NCBI GenBank assembly: GCA_920105625.2
Contig: OV050030.1
Span: 67,795,807 to 67,859,806 of the forward strand
Reading direction: 5' to 3'
Length of the DNA: 64,000 nt
From: Clusia tigrina
Taxonomy: Eukaryota > Arthropoda > Insecta > Diptera > Clusiidae
The notes beneath the pieces were generated by a model. The model worked only from the letters and a program-made list of their open reading frames with translations. It had not been told where the DNA came from and ran no database searches. Below, piece after piece: positions 31,805 to 41,540 of the stretch. Within the stretch, counting starts at the first letter, position 1. Each line of letters starts with the position of its first letter. A program made the translations under genes and the position numbers.

Positions 31805-34093
31805 ATGACGAAAGACGCGCAAGGATTACTGCTGATGCAGGAGAAAATTGGAGAAGCGATTGAAAAATTGGTCCGTAATATTAAGAAAGACGGCAGGTTA
31901 CGTAAGGGCAACGTGTATTACCGCAAGCGAATAACACAGTTGCAAAATCTGGGGAGAGAGTTCAACAATAATCACGGACTGTTGTTGCCTCACGCAGTTG
32001 AGTACGGCAAGGGAAAATATTTTGCGGAAAATTACGCAGACTACATAAATAGTCTGGTCAACGAATGGGCAGATACATTTAGTTCTGAATTAGAGGAATT
32101 AGGACAACAAACTGTGAGTTTGTTTTCGCCAGACAAGGAATTAAGGAACAGATTGAAATCAATGCAGTCAGAGGTGAAACTGTTTATTGGGAAAATAGTT
32201 GACCAGTTCGAAGCGAGTACGAGCAGGGAAGAAGCTCAGGAATTGTGGAAGCAGGCGAATGCCGGAGGAGCTGTGTCACCATTAGAAGTAGCGGATCAAG
32301 CCTTAACGGGAATCCAAAAAAGAACTGAAGAAAAGTTGTTGAGTTTTCATAAGAAAACAGAAGATTGGAGAACACAAAAAGAGTATCTTGAGAATAAGGT
32401 AATGGAACTCTCTCATAGATTGACGGAAACAGAGGAAGCAGCAACCCTGTTGGAAAAGGAGTGTGCGGAATTGAAAAGAGGACGGGCGACCAGTAGGACC
32501 TCACTGAATAGGGAGAGATCAAAATCAGCATCAGCTGGATTTACGCAGACAATATTGACATTGCCTCCGGAAGTACGTTGGCCGGAATATTTAACACCAG
32601 AAGGGATAAGCCGCATGGTAAAGCCAAAATTAGTACTTAATGAAGAAAGGCCACCGGAATTTTTGTTTGGCGCATCTGCCTTTTTCTCCGGGAAGCCCGA
32701 TAAATAACGAAAATCAGGGATATCCGCCAAAGGGGCCGGAAGCAGTAACAGTGCAGCAAAGTCCCGTTGTGGACAGTATTTCGCCTGTACGAACAAACGA
32801 TCGAAGACTAATTAGTTTAAATCCGTCACTGGCCAATTACCTCTCAGATCTGGGAGAAGAGAATTTGGAAACTACCAAAGAGATTAATAAAGCTAAGGTT
32901 TTACCAGCAATTGAGAAAACACAAATCTATAAAATGGGCATTCTGCAAGTTGCTCATGCGGTGGAGAAGTTGGTGCCCATGTTCTCAGGAGTCGAGTTGT
33001 ATGACCTGAGAACGGAGATCCGGCGCTCAAAGAAGGTTGTGAGCTAGCGCAACAGAGTGTTCCGGAAGCGGACGGGGAACACTTAATAAAATGTATTAGG
33101 CAAAGAACCACAGGTGCTGCGTTTGATTTACTGGTGCATAGCTCAGTAAGCACCCTGGCAGAATTATATGTACTTTTTTATAGGACTTATTTAAAACAAA
33201 AGTCATACGACTGTCTCGTTCGGGAAATTCAGGAATCAACTCAGACACCGGGGGAGGAATTGAGAGCCTGGGGACGAAGGCTCTAGTCTCTAGGAAACGC
33301 TGCTGAGATGGAAGCCAACAGGCAGTTTCCAGAAAATGTTGCAGCATACAAGGCTCAGGTAGAACGGACTATGATTTCTGTGTTCAAGGCAGGCCTGATA
33401 AATAGGGATTTAGCTAATTATACACTTACTCTCACGCCGAGAAGTATGGCAGAGCTAGTGGAAGCGGTCTCGTCCGCTGAAGCAGCAATACAACGCCGAA
33501 CGACAACAGGTGGAATCTGCTGGACGAATGCTCCAACAGAGGTAGGAACAGTACAGCAGCAAAACAGATGTGGAGTCGGTAGATTGATGGGCCAATTTCC
33601 GCAACAAAGAGACCAAGAATTCTTGGTTGAGAGGTTTCAGCCAAGGAAACCCATTTGCTCATTCTGTCATAAGCCAGGGCATACAAGGGATGAATGCGTT
33701 ACACGCAAAAACACGCCCTACTGTATGCAGTGCCAAACTTACGGTCATGAGGCAAGTAGACAGTGCCAAATAGACACTAAATGGGGTCAAAGTAGAAGGC
33801 AGCCAGCTACGAGGCGCCCGGTTCCACCCTTGAGGGACAGCAGGGGTAACTTCAGTAGTCCCCGAGTTAAGTCAACGGAAGGAATTAACCAAGGAAGAAA
33901 TCCTTTCAAAACTGGGAGTGGTCAGCAGCGACCAAGTTGGGATTCTAGAAGTGAACCAAGGATAGGCAATAACATACAGGGATTGAGATGCTTCTCATGT
34001 GGACGAAAGGGACATCGGGCAGCGGAATGCAGGGATAGACAATCCCAACAAAGGAATCAGGGAAACTTCCAGCGGCCCATTCGAGGCCAATAG
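31805..34093 (+). pseudogene. gag: Gypsy family A gag, large, with coiled coil and two kinds of zinc knuckle, frameshifted
   Basis: The frame from 31805 (MTKDAQGLLLMQEKIGEAIE) is open for 300 codons and rich in charged heptads (about residues 110-235), consistent with a coiled coil. It shifts near 32690 into a frame ending at 33047, then into one with a TAG at 33284-33286, then stays open to 34093. The middle (VREIQESTQTPGEELRAWG) is the capsid C-terminal half. Near 33650-33770 are CSFCHKPGHTRDEC and CMQCQTYGHEASRQC, and near 33990-34035 CFSCGRKGHRAAEC, all C-X2-C-X4-H-X4/5-C knuckles. At about 760 codons it is long for a gypsy gag. Three lesions make it inactive. Confidence 0.82.
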
Positions 34094-34233
34094 ACTGGAA
34101 AGCCAAAAGAAAGGAAGTAATAATAAGGCCGGAAGTACGTGAGACTAGTAATATAGGAACTACAGTCCAGGAGAAGGAGGAGCAAGAGGCTCTCCAGTAT
34201 CACGAAGAGTTAGGGAGTGGATACACGTCCATA

Positions 34234-37200
34234 TTGGGAACAAAAGGATGTTGCTTCGCTATTAGCAGAATAGGTGATGCCTTCATCGAGATACCCTGCG
34301 AGGAGGCAGCGAGTGGAAAGCTAGTGCTATTAGTAGATTCAGGAGCGGACACTAGCCTCGTAAATTCTAGTGTTTTACGAAAGGGGCTAGATATTAATCA
34401 AATTGATTTAAGAACGCTTAATGGAGCGTTTGGAGGGTGCATTAGGACATTGGGGTCGCTCAGAATAGGGCACAGTGGAGTTAAGGGTATGAGTTTTAGA
34501 ATGCACGCAGTGGAAGTCGATAGGAAGAGTATCCCGGCTGATGGGATAATTGGCCGCGATAATCTTTGGGGACGCACCATACTGGATGCGCTCGACAAGC
34601 AGTTATCATTCTATGATAACAATAAGCATAGAATCCTTACTTTTCCATTAATGTCATGGCAGGAAGGAACCGTGAGTAAGGTTAAGAATTGTATGGAGGT
34701 AGTGAATGCAAGGTCAACCAGAGTAGTTACTATGCATGTAAACACAAAACTTAGGACTCTTGTTTTGCACAAGCAGCAGCTAGCGGAGGGCGTATATATG
34801 GGAGAAACCATAACGCACGTTGACAAGGGTAAGGTGTACGCTTGCGTACTCAACGCATCGGAAAAGGACTACTTGATGGATGAGGATTTTAGGCCTAAGT
34901 TCACTAGTTATGATAATTTTAAGGAACCGAATTATAGATCGGTAGATCAGATTAAACAAGTTGATATAAGAAAAAGAATGGAGAGAGAGCTAGAATCTTT
35001 GAAGTTGGACCCAAGCGTGAATTCAGAAGAGAAGGCATCAATAGAAGCCATTTGTGCGTCATTCCATGACATATTTTTGCTGGGAGGAGACCAGTTGACA
35101 TATACACCAGAGGTAGAGCATGAAATACCTACTAGAGTGGATCAAGCACCAATAAACCAGAAACAGTACAGATTACCGCAAGCTCACAAAGATGAGGTAA
35201 ATAGGCAAGTGGAAGGAATGTTAAAGGATAACATTATTTCACCGAGTATCTCGCCTTGGAATTCACCAATAATTTTGGTGCCACAGAAGGGAGGTGCTCA
35301 GGGTCAGAAGAAGTGGAGAATAGTCGTCGATTTTAGGAAATTGAACGACGCCACTATCAAGCAAGTGTTCCCAATTCCAAGGATAGAGGAAATTCTGGAT
35401 CAATTGGGGCATAGTAGATATTTTTCTACACTTGATTTAGCGAGTGGCTACCACCAAGTTCTGGTGGATACCAAAGATAAGCAGAAAACCGCGTTCAGCA
35501 CCGGTTCAGGGCATTATGAGTTTAAAAGAATGCCGTTTGGATTAACAGGAGCACCGGCTACCTTCCAACGGCTAATGAACCATGTGCTAACAGGCTTACA
35601 AGGGTTAGATTGTTTTGTGTATCTCGATGATATTGGAATTTATGGGAAGAACTTGCAGCAGCATTCGCAACGCTTGTGCAAGGTGCTCCAGAAATTACGA
35701 GAAAACAAATTTGAAATTGAACACGGAGAAGTGTCAATTTTTGCGAAGAGAGGTGGTTTATTTAGGCCATCGTTGCTCAGAAGCAGGAGCACTGCCTGAC
35801 CCGCAGAAGGTGGAATGCGTTAAAAATCTAGCGATTCCGAGAAACAGAAAGGAAGTGCAAGCATTCCTAGGACTAGTGAACTATTATAGAAAGTTCGTGG
35901 AAGGACTAGCCGGAATTGCTTTGCCCATTAATAAGTTGCTACGAAAAGAAGCAAAGTTCGAATGGACAGAGAGATGTTAGCAAGCATTCGAGAGGCTAAA
36001 GGAGATAATTAGCTCGCCACCAATTTTGGCGTACCCCGACTTTGAGCAAACTTTTTTGTTGACCACTGATGCTAGCAATGAAGCATTAGGGGCAGTATTG
36101 TCACAAGGGGAAGTCGGTAATGACCGACCAATAGCATACGCAAGCAGAGTGCTTAGCGACACTGAGAAGAGATACTCCACAATAGAGAAGGAATTTCTAG
36201 CCATAGTGTGGGCTACGAAGAATTTTAGAGCATATCTGCTAGGACGCCCATTTAAGATATACACTGATCACCAGCCGTTGAGAGGCATAGCCAATTTGAA
36301 AGACCAAACGTCTAGGCTAGCCAGGTTCAGACACAAATTGTCTGAGTATGATTTTGAAATCATATACAAACCTGGGAAAAAGAATCTGAATGCCGATGCA
36401 CTCAGCAGAGTACCGCAGGCACAGAAAGTATCAGTAGTGCAAACGAGGTCCAAAGCACGGTCAGATAAGGAGAAGGCCGAGAGAATGCAAAAGGATAAAG
36501 TTGATGCTACAACAGATGTTAGCAAGACGGGTGAAGATGCCCACGAACAAAGAGCCAGCAGTGTGGAATGGCTGGAGGATATAAAGGATATGTTAAAAAG
36601 GCTGTGTTAAAGGGTTTCCATGATTCGCCTCTAGGAGGACACCAGGGATTCTGGAAAACCCATGACAGTATTAGGCGAGTATACGGATGGAAGGGTATGC
36701 TCAAGGACATTAAGAAATATATAAAGAGTTGTCCAAAATGTCAGGCCAAAAAAAGTTCAAGGCTGACAAAGATGCCAATGGTGTTAGCTGACACACCAAA
36801 ACAGCCATTTGATAAAGTCCATATGGATATTGTAGGTATTTTACCTGAGGCAGTTTCGGGAAATAAATACATTTTCACGTTCCAGGATGATTTCTCAAAG
36901 TATATGGCGTGCGTGGCTATACCCGATGCTGAAGCAGGTAGGGTGGCCAAGGCATTCTTTGATGAAATAATAGCACGATACAACATACCTAAGGTTTTGA
37001 TAACCGACAACGGTTCAAATTTCAAAACTATTCTCAGAAACGTGTAAAATGCTGGGAATCAAGAAGTTGCACATAACACCATATCATCCACAGGCGAATG
37101 GCTCATTGGAATGTAGTCATCGACCTTTGGCCGAGTACTTGCGCAGTTTTGCCAAGGAAGACGGCTCGAATTGGGATCAATGGTTGACCACTGCAATGCA

Positions 37201-37630
37201 TGTACACAACAATACTGTGCATGTATCAACGAAGCAAACTCCGTTTCGAACACTCTACGGGTTTGATTTTAACATGCCAGCAAATTTGAAGCGCAAATGT
37301 GCGCCTGTATACAATGCTTATGACCCGAATAAAGTGCAAAAGTATCAGCTACAGCGAGCGCACGAATTGGTTAGAGAAAACCAGGATAGCGCTAAACGAG
37401 TAGCCAGGGAAGCCTATAACAAGGTACTAAACCCAGTCGTTTTTAACGTGGGTGATCAAGTACTCATGAAGAATCAGGCTAGGAGAAACAAATTCTCACC
37501 TGTGTGGATAGGTCCGTATGTAGTAGCAGAGATCCGAAGCCCATTTACAACAGTCGTAACGATTAAAGGAAAAAATAAAAAGCTACATAATAATTTGTTG
37601 AAATTATTCCACGTTAGACCACACACCTAG
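34234..37630 (+). pseudogene. pol: Gypsy family A pol (protease, RT, RNase H, integrase), few frameshifts
   Basis: Open from 34234 for 521 codons. Protease: LLVDSGADTSLVNSSVL near 34325-34375 (D-S-G-A). RT: DFRKLNDATIKQVFPIPRI near 35330, LDLASGYHQVLVD near 35430, KRMPFGLTGAP near 35525, and the active site Y-L-D-D at 35620-35631, followed by Gly where Ile or Val is usual. RNase H: TTDASNEALGAVLSQG near 36063 and DALSR near 36396. Integrase: H-H-C-C (FHDSPLGGH...CPKCQAKK, 36615-36755), a catalytic core with MDIVG, TDNGSNF near 37003 and NGSLEC near 37100, then a GPY/F module (WIGPYVVAEIRSP, 37504 onward). Breaks: near 35750, a TAG at ~35978, near 36605 and near 37040. Confidence 0.9.
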
Positions 37631-38757
37631 ATTCATGTGTTAACAGTGTTTTACAAGTGTAAACACAAAAATAATAACATAAGCAAGTACATGTGTGGAT
37701 CAAATAACACACACAGCGCCGATTTTCAGAGTCAATGCCAGTAAATGTGTGCCGCTTAAACTCGGGCAAGTAAAATTGACGTAATGAAAATCTGCTTATT
37801 AAACACTATTGCCGAATGAAGGCAGTGAGAAAAATATTTTTTTTGATTTACAATAATAAACGGGTTCATTGCACGTATTTAAAAAAAAATAAAATAAAAT
37901 ATAAGACAGTCGTGGGTAAATAATAAAAACCTTCGAGTATGTACGTAAATACATACAGCGGTGTATGCACTGAATTTTGACGCTTGAGCGTTAACGCCAA
38001 GCGGCGGAACTGCTGGTGAAGTAAGTATATATACGAGTATGTATATATGTGTATAAGATAAAGAATGAATGTACGACTGTATATTTAAAGAAGTAAGTAT
38101 TCTAGTTAAGAGGAATGGGTATGTACGTATGTATATTTTTGCAGATACTGCAGTAGGCTGTATGTAAATATACAAATCTTTTTTCTGTTCTTTAATTAGG
38201 AATTTAGTGTATGGGTAAATGAAGAAAGGCATATTAAAGGAATATGGGTATAGGTTAATTGATAAAATAGTGCCTTGAATGTATGTATGTAGCCATGTAC
38301 GATCTAGGAAGATACGATCGTTAATGGATATATACATATCAGGCTAGAAGTAAATTTAAATAAAAAGTAATTGTATGCGATGAAAGACATAGTCATGCAA
38401 TGGACAAAGTTTTGACACAAACGGGATTATTTTATATAATCTGGTTTTTGTCGGAGGACAAATGAATTTGTTCAAAACTGAAATGAGTGGTAGCTCACGT
38501 GTTGAAAAAGAGCACGAAAAATTAATCAGTGCAAAACTGATGCCCTATATAATAAAGGAACAAAATAAAACAAAAGAGGAAAAAAAAGAACACAAAAGTA
38601 AAAAGAACAGAATACAATAATCGAACCCAAATAAGGCGAATTTGAAAAAACTATACATATGTACTATAGGATTAAGAAAATGCACAGATTGTTTAAAGTG
38701 CAGAAAAGAGAAAAATACTGTAAGATTCATTAGAAGTTAGTTGCACTAACTTCTTTT
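37631..38757 (+). other. A2 3' non-coding region, ~1.1 kb
   Basis: No env or other coding frame. It has a CGAGTATGTATATATGTGTA microsatellite near 38033-38055. The stretch at 37683-37760 is the single-copy homologue of the palindrome arm in A1. The stretch at 38320-38480 recurs at 50540-50730. Confidence 0.7.
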
Positions 38758-38774
38758 AGAAAGAGGGGAGGGAT
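38758..38774 (+). promoter_or_regulatory. Polypurine tract of A2
   Basis: AGAAAGAGGGGAGGGA-type purine run directly against the 3' LTR start (TGTTGTGAG at 38775). Confidence 0.85.
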
Positions 38775-39280
38775 GTTGTGAGCTAGAATCAAGCAGCCTG
38801 CGCGTAGTGTCTCACAGCATCGACTCCTAACAGATGCCACACATTCTGTGTGATTAGCATGTGTTAAAGTTACTTAAGAAAGCACATATTTTTAGGGTGC
38901 GAGTATTTAGAATTAATATTACCTATGTAATATTTATTATGTAAACTTTTAGGGTGCTACAGTTTTGCAGTCGAGCCACCGAAGGGCATTCAAAGTTAGA
39001 ATGCACCATCAACATTTCAGATTGGCGTAGGTCAGTTGGCTTGACCAACTGACACCAATTAACAGGTGCGAAACTGGAACACCAGAAAGGTCAGTTTTTG
39101 TATTGTAATTGTGAATTGCAAATAGTATGTAAGAGTTAGTATTCTAAGAAATAAAGGCTTGTGATTTTAAAACTAAAATTGTAATGTAGTGATTCTTTAC
39201 AAAGAGTGATTTAGGCTTTTCAGATACACGCGCGCACCAGAACGACGTCCCCCGTCAAACAAGGACGCAAGACCCCAACA
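38775..39280 (+). repeat. 3' LTR of A2, complete (506 bp)
   Basis: Begins TGTTGTGAGC and ends CCCCAACA, giving the TG...CA termini with a 5-bp inverted TGTTG/CAACA. AATAAA lies at 39150-39155. The TATA box of the 5' LTR reads TATGTAAG here. Confidence 0.9.
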
Positions 39281-39780
39281 CATACCTATTACGGTTCGGT
39301 TTCGGCAGTCTACGATTGTCAGCAGCTCTGCCAGCAACGAGTGTAAGAAGCGCTGCAATTAAATGTAGAACAATAATTTATTGGTTCTTCTCCTCTTCGT
39401 GTGAGTTTCATAACTGCACCGATAGTCGGTTGCACGGTTCTATTTTGTTTATGCACGCAACCCGAGTATATGGATAAGTAGTGTACGTACGAGTATATAA
39501 AGATATATATACTCGTATATACCCAGTTAGCGTCGCTGTCGGTGCCGGCACTCTAAAAAGTGAACGCATATTTGTTTGCGCCGTTATAAAATTCAATTCG
39601 AACTCGTGTGGAGGTTTTACTCTGTTATTTTCTTTCTTGCGTACTTTACTATTACCCTGTTACCGGAAACTCAAATCGCCAGGGTAAAATCAACAAGGTA
39701 GTGATAATATTTTTTTTTATTATTACAAATTTTATTATTTTTCTGATTTGTTTGCACGTATTTTTTTTAAATCTTTTAAC
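39281..39780. other. Unassigned, possibly the LTR/leader of the BEL element
   Basis: About 500 bases after the A2 LTR. It includes CGAGTATATAAAGATATATA followed by TACTCGTATA (39490-39520, a short imperfect palindrome with a TATAAAG box) and T-rich sequence to 39780. By position it could hold the 5' LTR of the BEL/Pao element, but it shows no similarity to the candidate BEL LTR at 44951-45286. Confidence 0.35.
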
Positions 39781-40221
39781 ACCGTGCCCCTACCATTTAG
39801 GTTGCAAGTGTTCAACAGCCCCTTTTTTACGCCGTGCCCCTACGAATTTCAACGTTAACCGTTGCACATGTCAATTATTTTTACACCGTGCACCTTTTAC
39901 TTCCGTTGCACGTGTATTAGCTCTGAAGCCGTGCCCCTACCATTTATGTTGCCAGTGCTCAACAGCCCCTTTTTTACGCCGTGCCCCTACGAATTTCAAT
40001 GTTAACCGTTGGACGTGTGAATTATTTTTACACCGTGCCCCTTTTTCTTCCGTTGCACGTTTATTAGCTCTGAGGCCGTGCCCCCACCATTTCCGTTGCA
40101 GGTGTTCAACCACCCCATTTTTACACCGTGCCCCTACGACCTTCAACGCTTTCCGTTGCATGTGTGAATTCCATTACACCGTGCCGCATCCCCACACTCC
40201 GTGTCAAGAGTTTAAAGTTGG
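39781..40221 (+). repeat. 147-bp tandem repeat, three units, each of three sub-repeats
   Basis: Unit starts are 39781, 39928 and 40075, giving an exact 147-bp period. Each unit splits into three ~43-54-bp sub-units that begin CCGTGCCCC(T) and contain (C)CGTTGCACGTGT-like text. That makes nine related sub-units and a higher-order repeat. The third unit decays after ~40184. Because 147 is divisible by 3, the array stays open in one frame and encodes a Cys/Pro-rich repeat, which I regard as incidental. It lies ~50 bp upstream of the BEL gag start. Confidence 0.88.
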
Positions 40222-40273
40222 ACACGGTCCCGTTTTTGCGATTCCGCCACAGATATAAACGGCATTACACACA

Positions 40274-41540
40274 ATGTCCGCTCTAACAAAATTCATCAAG
40301 TAAGCAGATGAACTCACAAAGTTCACCTTAAACTTCGATGACCTCCCCCCTGAATAGCATACACAATTCACAATCGAACGGGACCAGGAAGAATTGCTAT
40401 CGGCATGGTATTCGGTGAAAGAAGCGTACAACGCATGCCTCAACTCGGTCGACGCTGCGGTAGACGCTAAGGACTAATTAGAACCACTTCCAATGCTATC
40501 AGAAGTATGTCATATGCGGAGCGCAGATGCATGAGTGGAGCCAAAAGCTGAAACCCAATTCCCACTCCCCACCCACCGAAGAGGCAACAAATTTGCACAA
40601 CTTCAACTTGCCTCCATGTGATACAGACATTTTTGCAGGAGATTGCCTTGTACATAACCAATACCTGAGTTAAACCCCTGGAAAAGCTGTATCACCTCCG
40701 ACAGAAAACGACAGGAGAAGCTAAGGAAATTGTCCAGATGTCCCCCCTGACCCATGAGGGCTTCAGTCAAACCTGGAGTAACCTAGTTGACCTATACGAA
40801 AATCCCCGCCTCTTAGTAAATACACAATTGAAAGTGCTTTTCAATTTGATGCCAGTTGCAGAAGAATCAGGACGACACATCAAACGTTTAAAGAGAGACA
40901 TCAACAATTGCATATCCACCCAACGTGTAAATAAAATCAATCTCACCAATTGGGATGCCATAGTGGTCTTTTTGTGCTCTACGCGTTTACCCGACATCAC
41001 CCTTTCAATATGGGAACAAACAATCCACGACAGAACTGAGATACCTACGTGGCAGCAGGGGGACGCTTTCCTGACTAGTAGATACCAAAACCTTGAAACT
41101 GTAGCCGACTTGAGGACTATGATACCACCATACCCATTAAGATACCAACAACAACAAACACACGAGAACCAAAAGTTCCAACCTCCGCCACGGCCTCACA
41201 CACCATCATTCCGGAAGACCATCAACACCTGTCCTATCTTCCAGACACAAAACCACCCTACAAAACAATGCAGTCGATTCCAATCTATGACAACCACAGA
41301 AAAATGGGCTGCCGTCCAGCAACAAAGACTGTGCTACAACTGTTTGGGCACATCCACTCTTCTCGCGAATGTGCAAGCCAATTCCATTGCGCAGTTTGTG
41401 AAACAAATCATCATACCTTGCTGCATGCCACCAAAGAGACGTCAGCCCGGCACCCAGCCCATAATTCAAACACACCCCTCAAACCACAGACGAATGCATT
41501 CAGAGAGAACCCAAAAGCCCATACCACCTTGATACAACTA
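40274..41540 (+). pseudogene. gag: BEL/Pao gag, broken
   Basis: Starts MSALTKFIK at 40274, with a stop after nine codons. It then reads FTLNFDDLPPE and FTIERDQEELLSAWYSVKEA, the usual N-terminal wording of BEL gags. The frame from 40738 is open for 264 codons and holds the DUF1759-like capsid region (LVNTQLKVLFNLMPV, ISTQRVNKINLTNWDAIVVF). A frameshift near 41340 splits the zinc knuckle: QQRLCYNCLG is in one frame and HIHSSRECASQFHCAVCE with HHTLLH in the other. Other lesions lie in 40300-40700. Confidence 0.8.

Larger units (their letters stand above)
30330..39280 (+). mobile_element. Gypsy family A, most complete copy A2
   Basis: A nearly complete Ty3/gypsy LTR retrotransposon without env: 5' LTR lacking its first ~195 bp, a tRNA-Ser-type primer site, an unusually long leader, gag, pol, a 1.1-kb non-coding 3' region, polypurine tract and a 506-bp 3' LTR (TGTTGTGAG...CCCCAACA). 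Over the shared ~305 bp the two LTRs differ at only about six positions by eye, so the insertion looks fairly young, yet gag and pol carry several frameshifts. Because the left LTR edge is lost, no target duplication can be checked. Partial copies are at 8112-10920, 50530-50730 and 59800-61096. Confidence 0.9.

Noticed and set aside
37879..38337. 152-codon minus-strand frame in the A2 3' region
   Set aside because: Low-complexity, Tyr/Ile-rich translation of microsatellite-like DNA opposite the element. No domain seen.
39608..40258. 216-codon Cys/Pro-rich open frame with internal repeats
   Set aside because: The frame stays open only because the tandem unit is 147 bp (a multiple of three). 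It has no start context or homologue I know.
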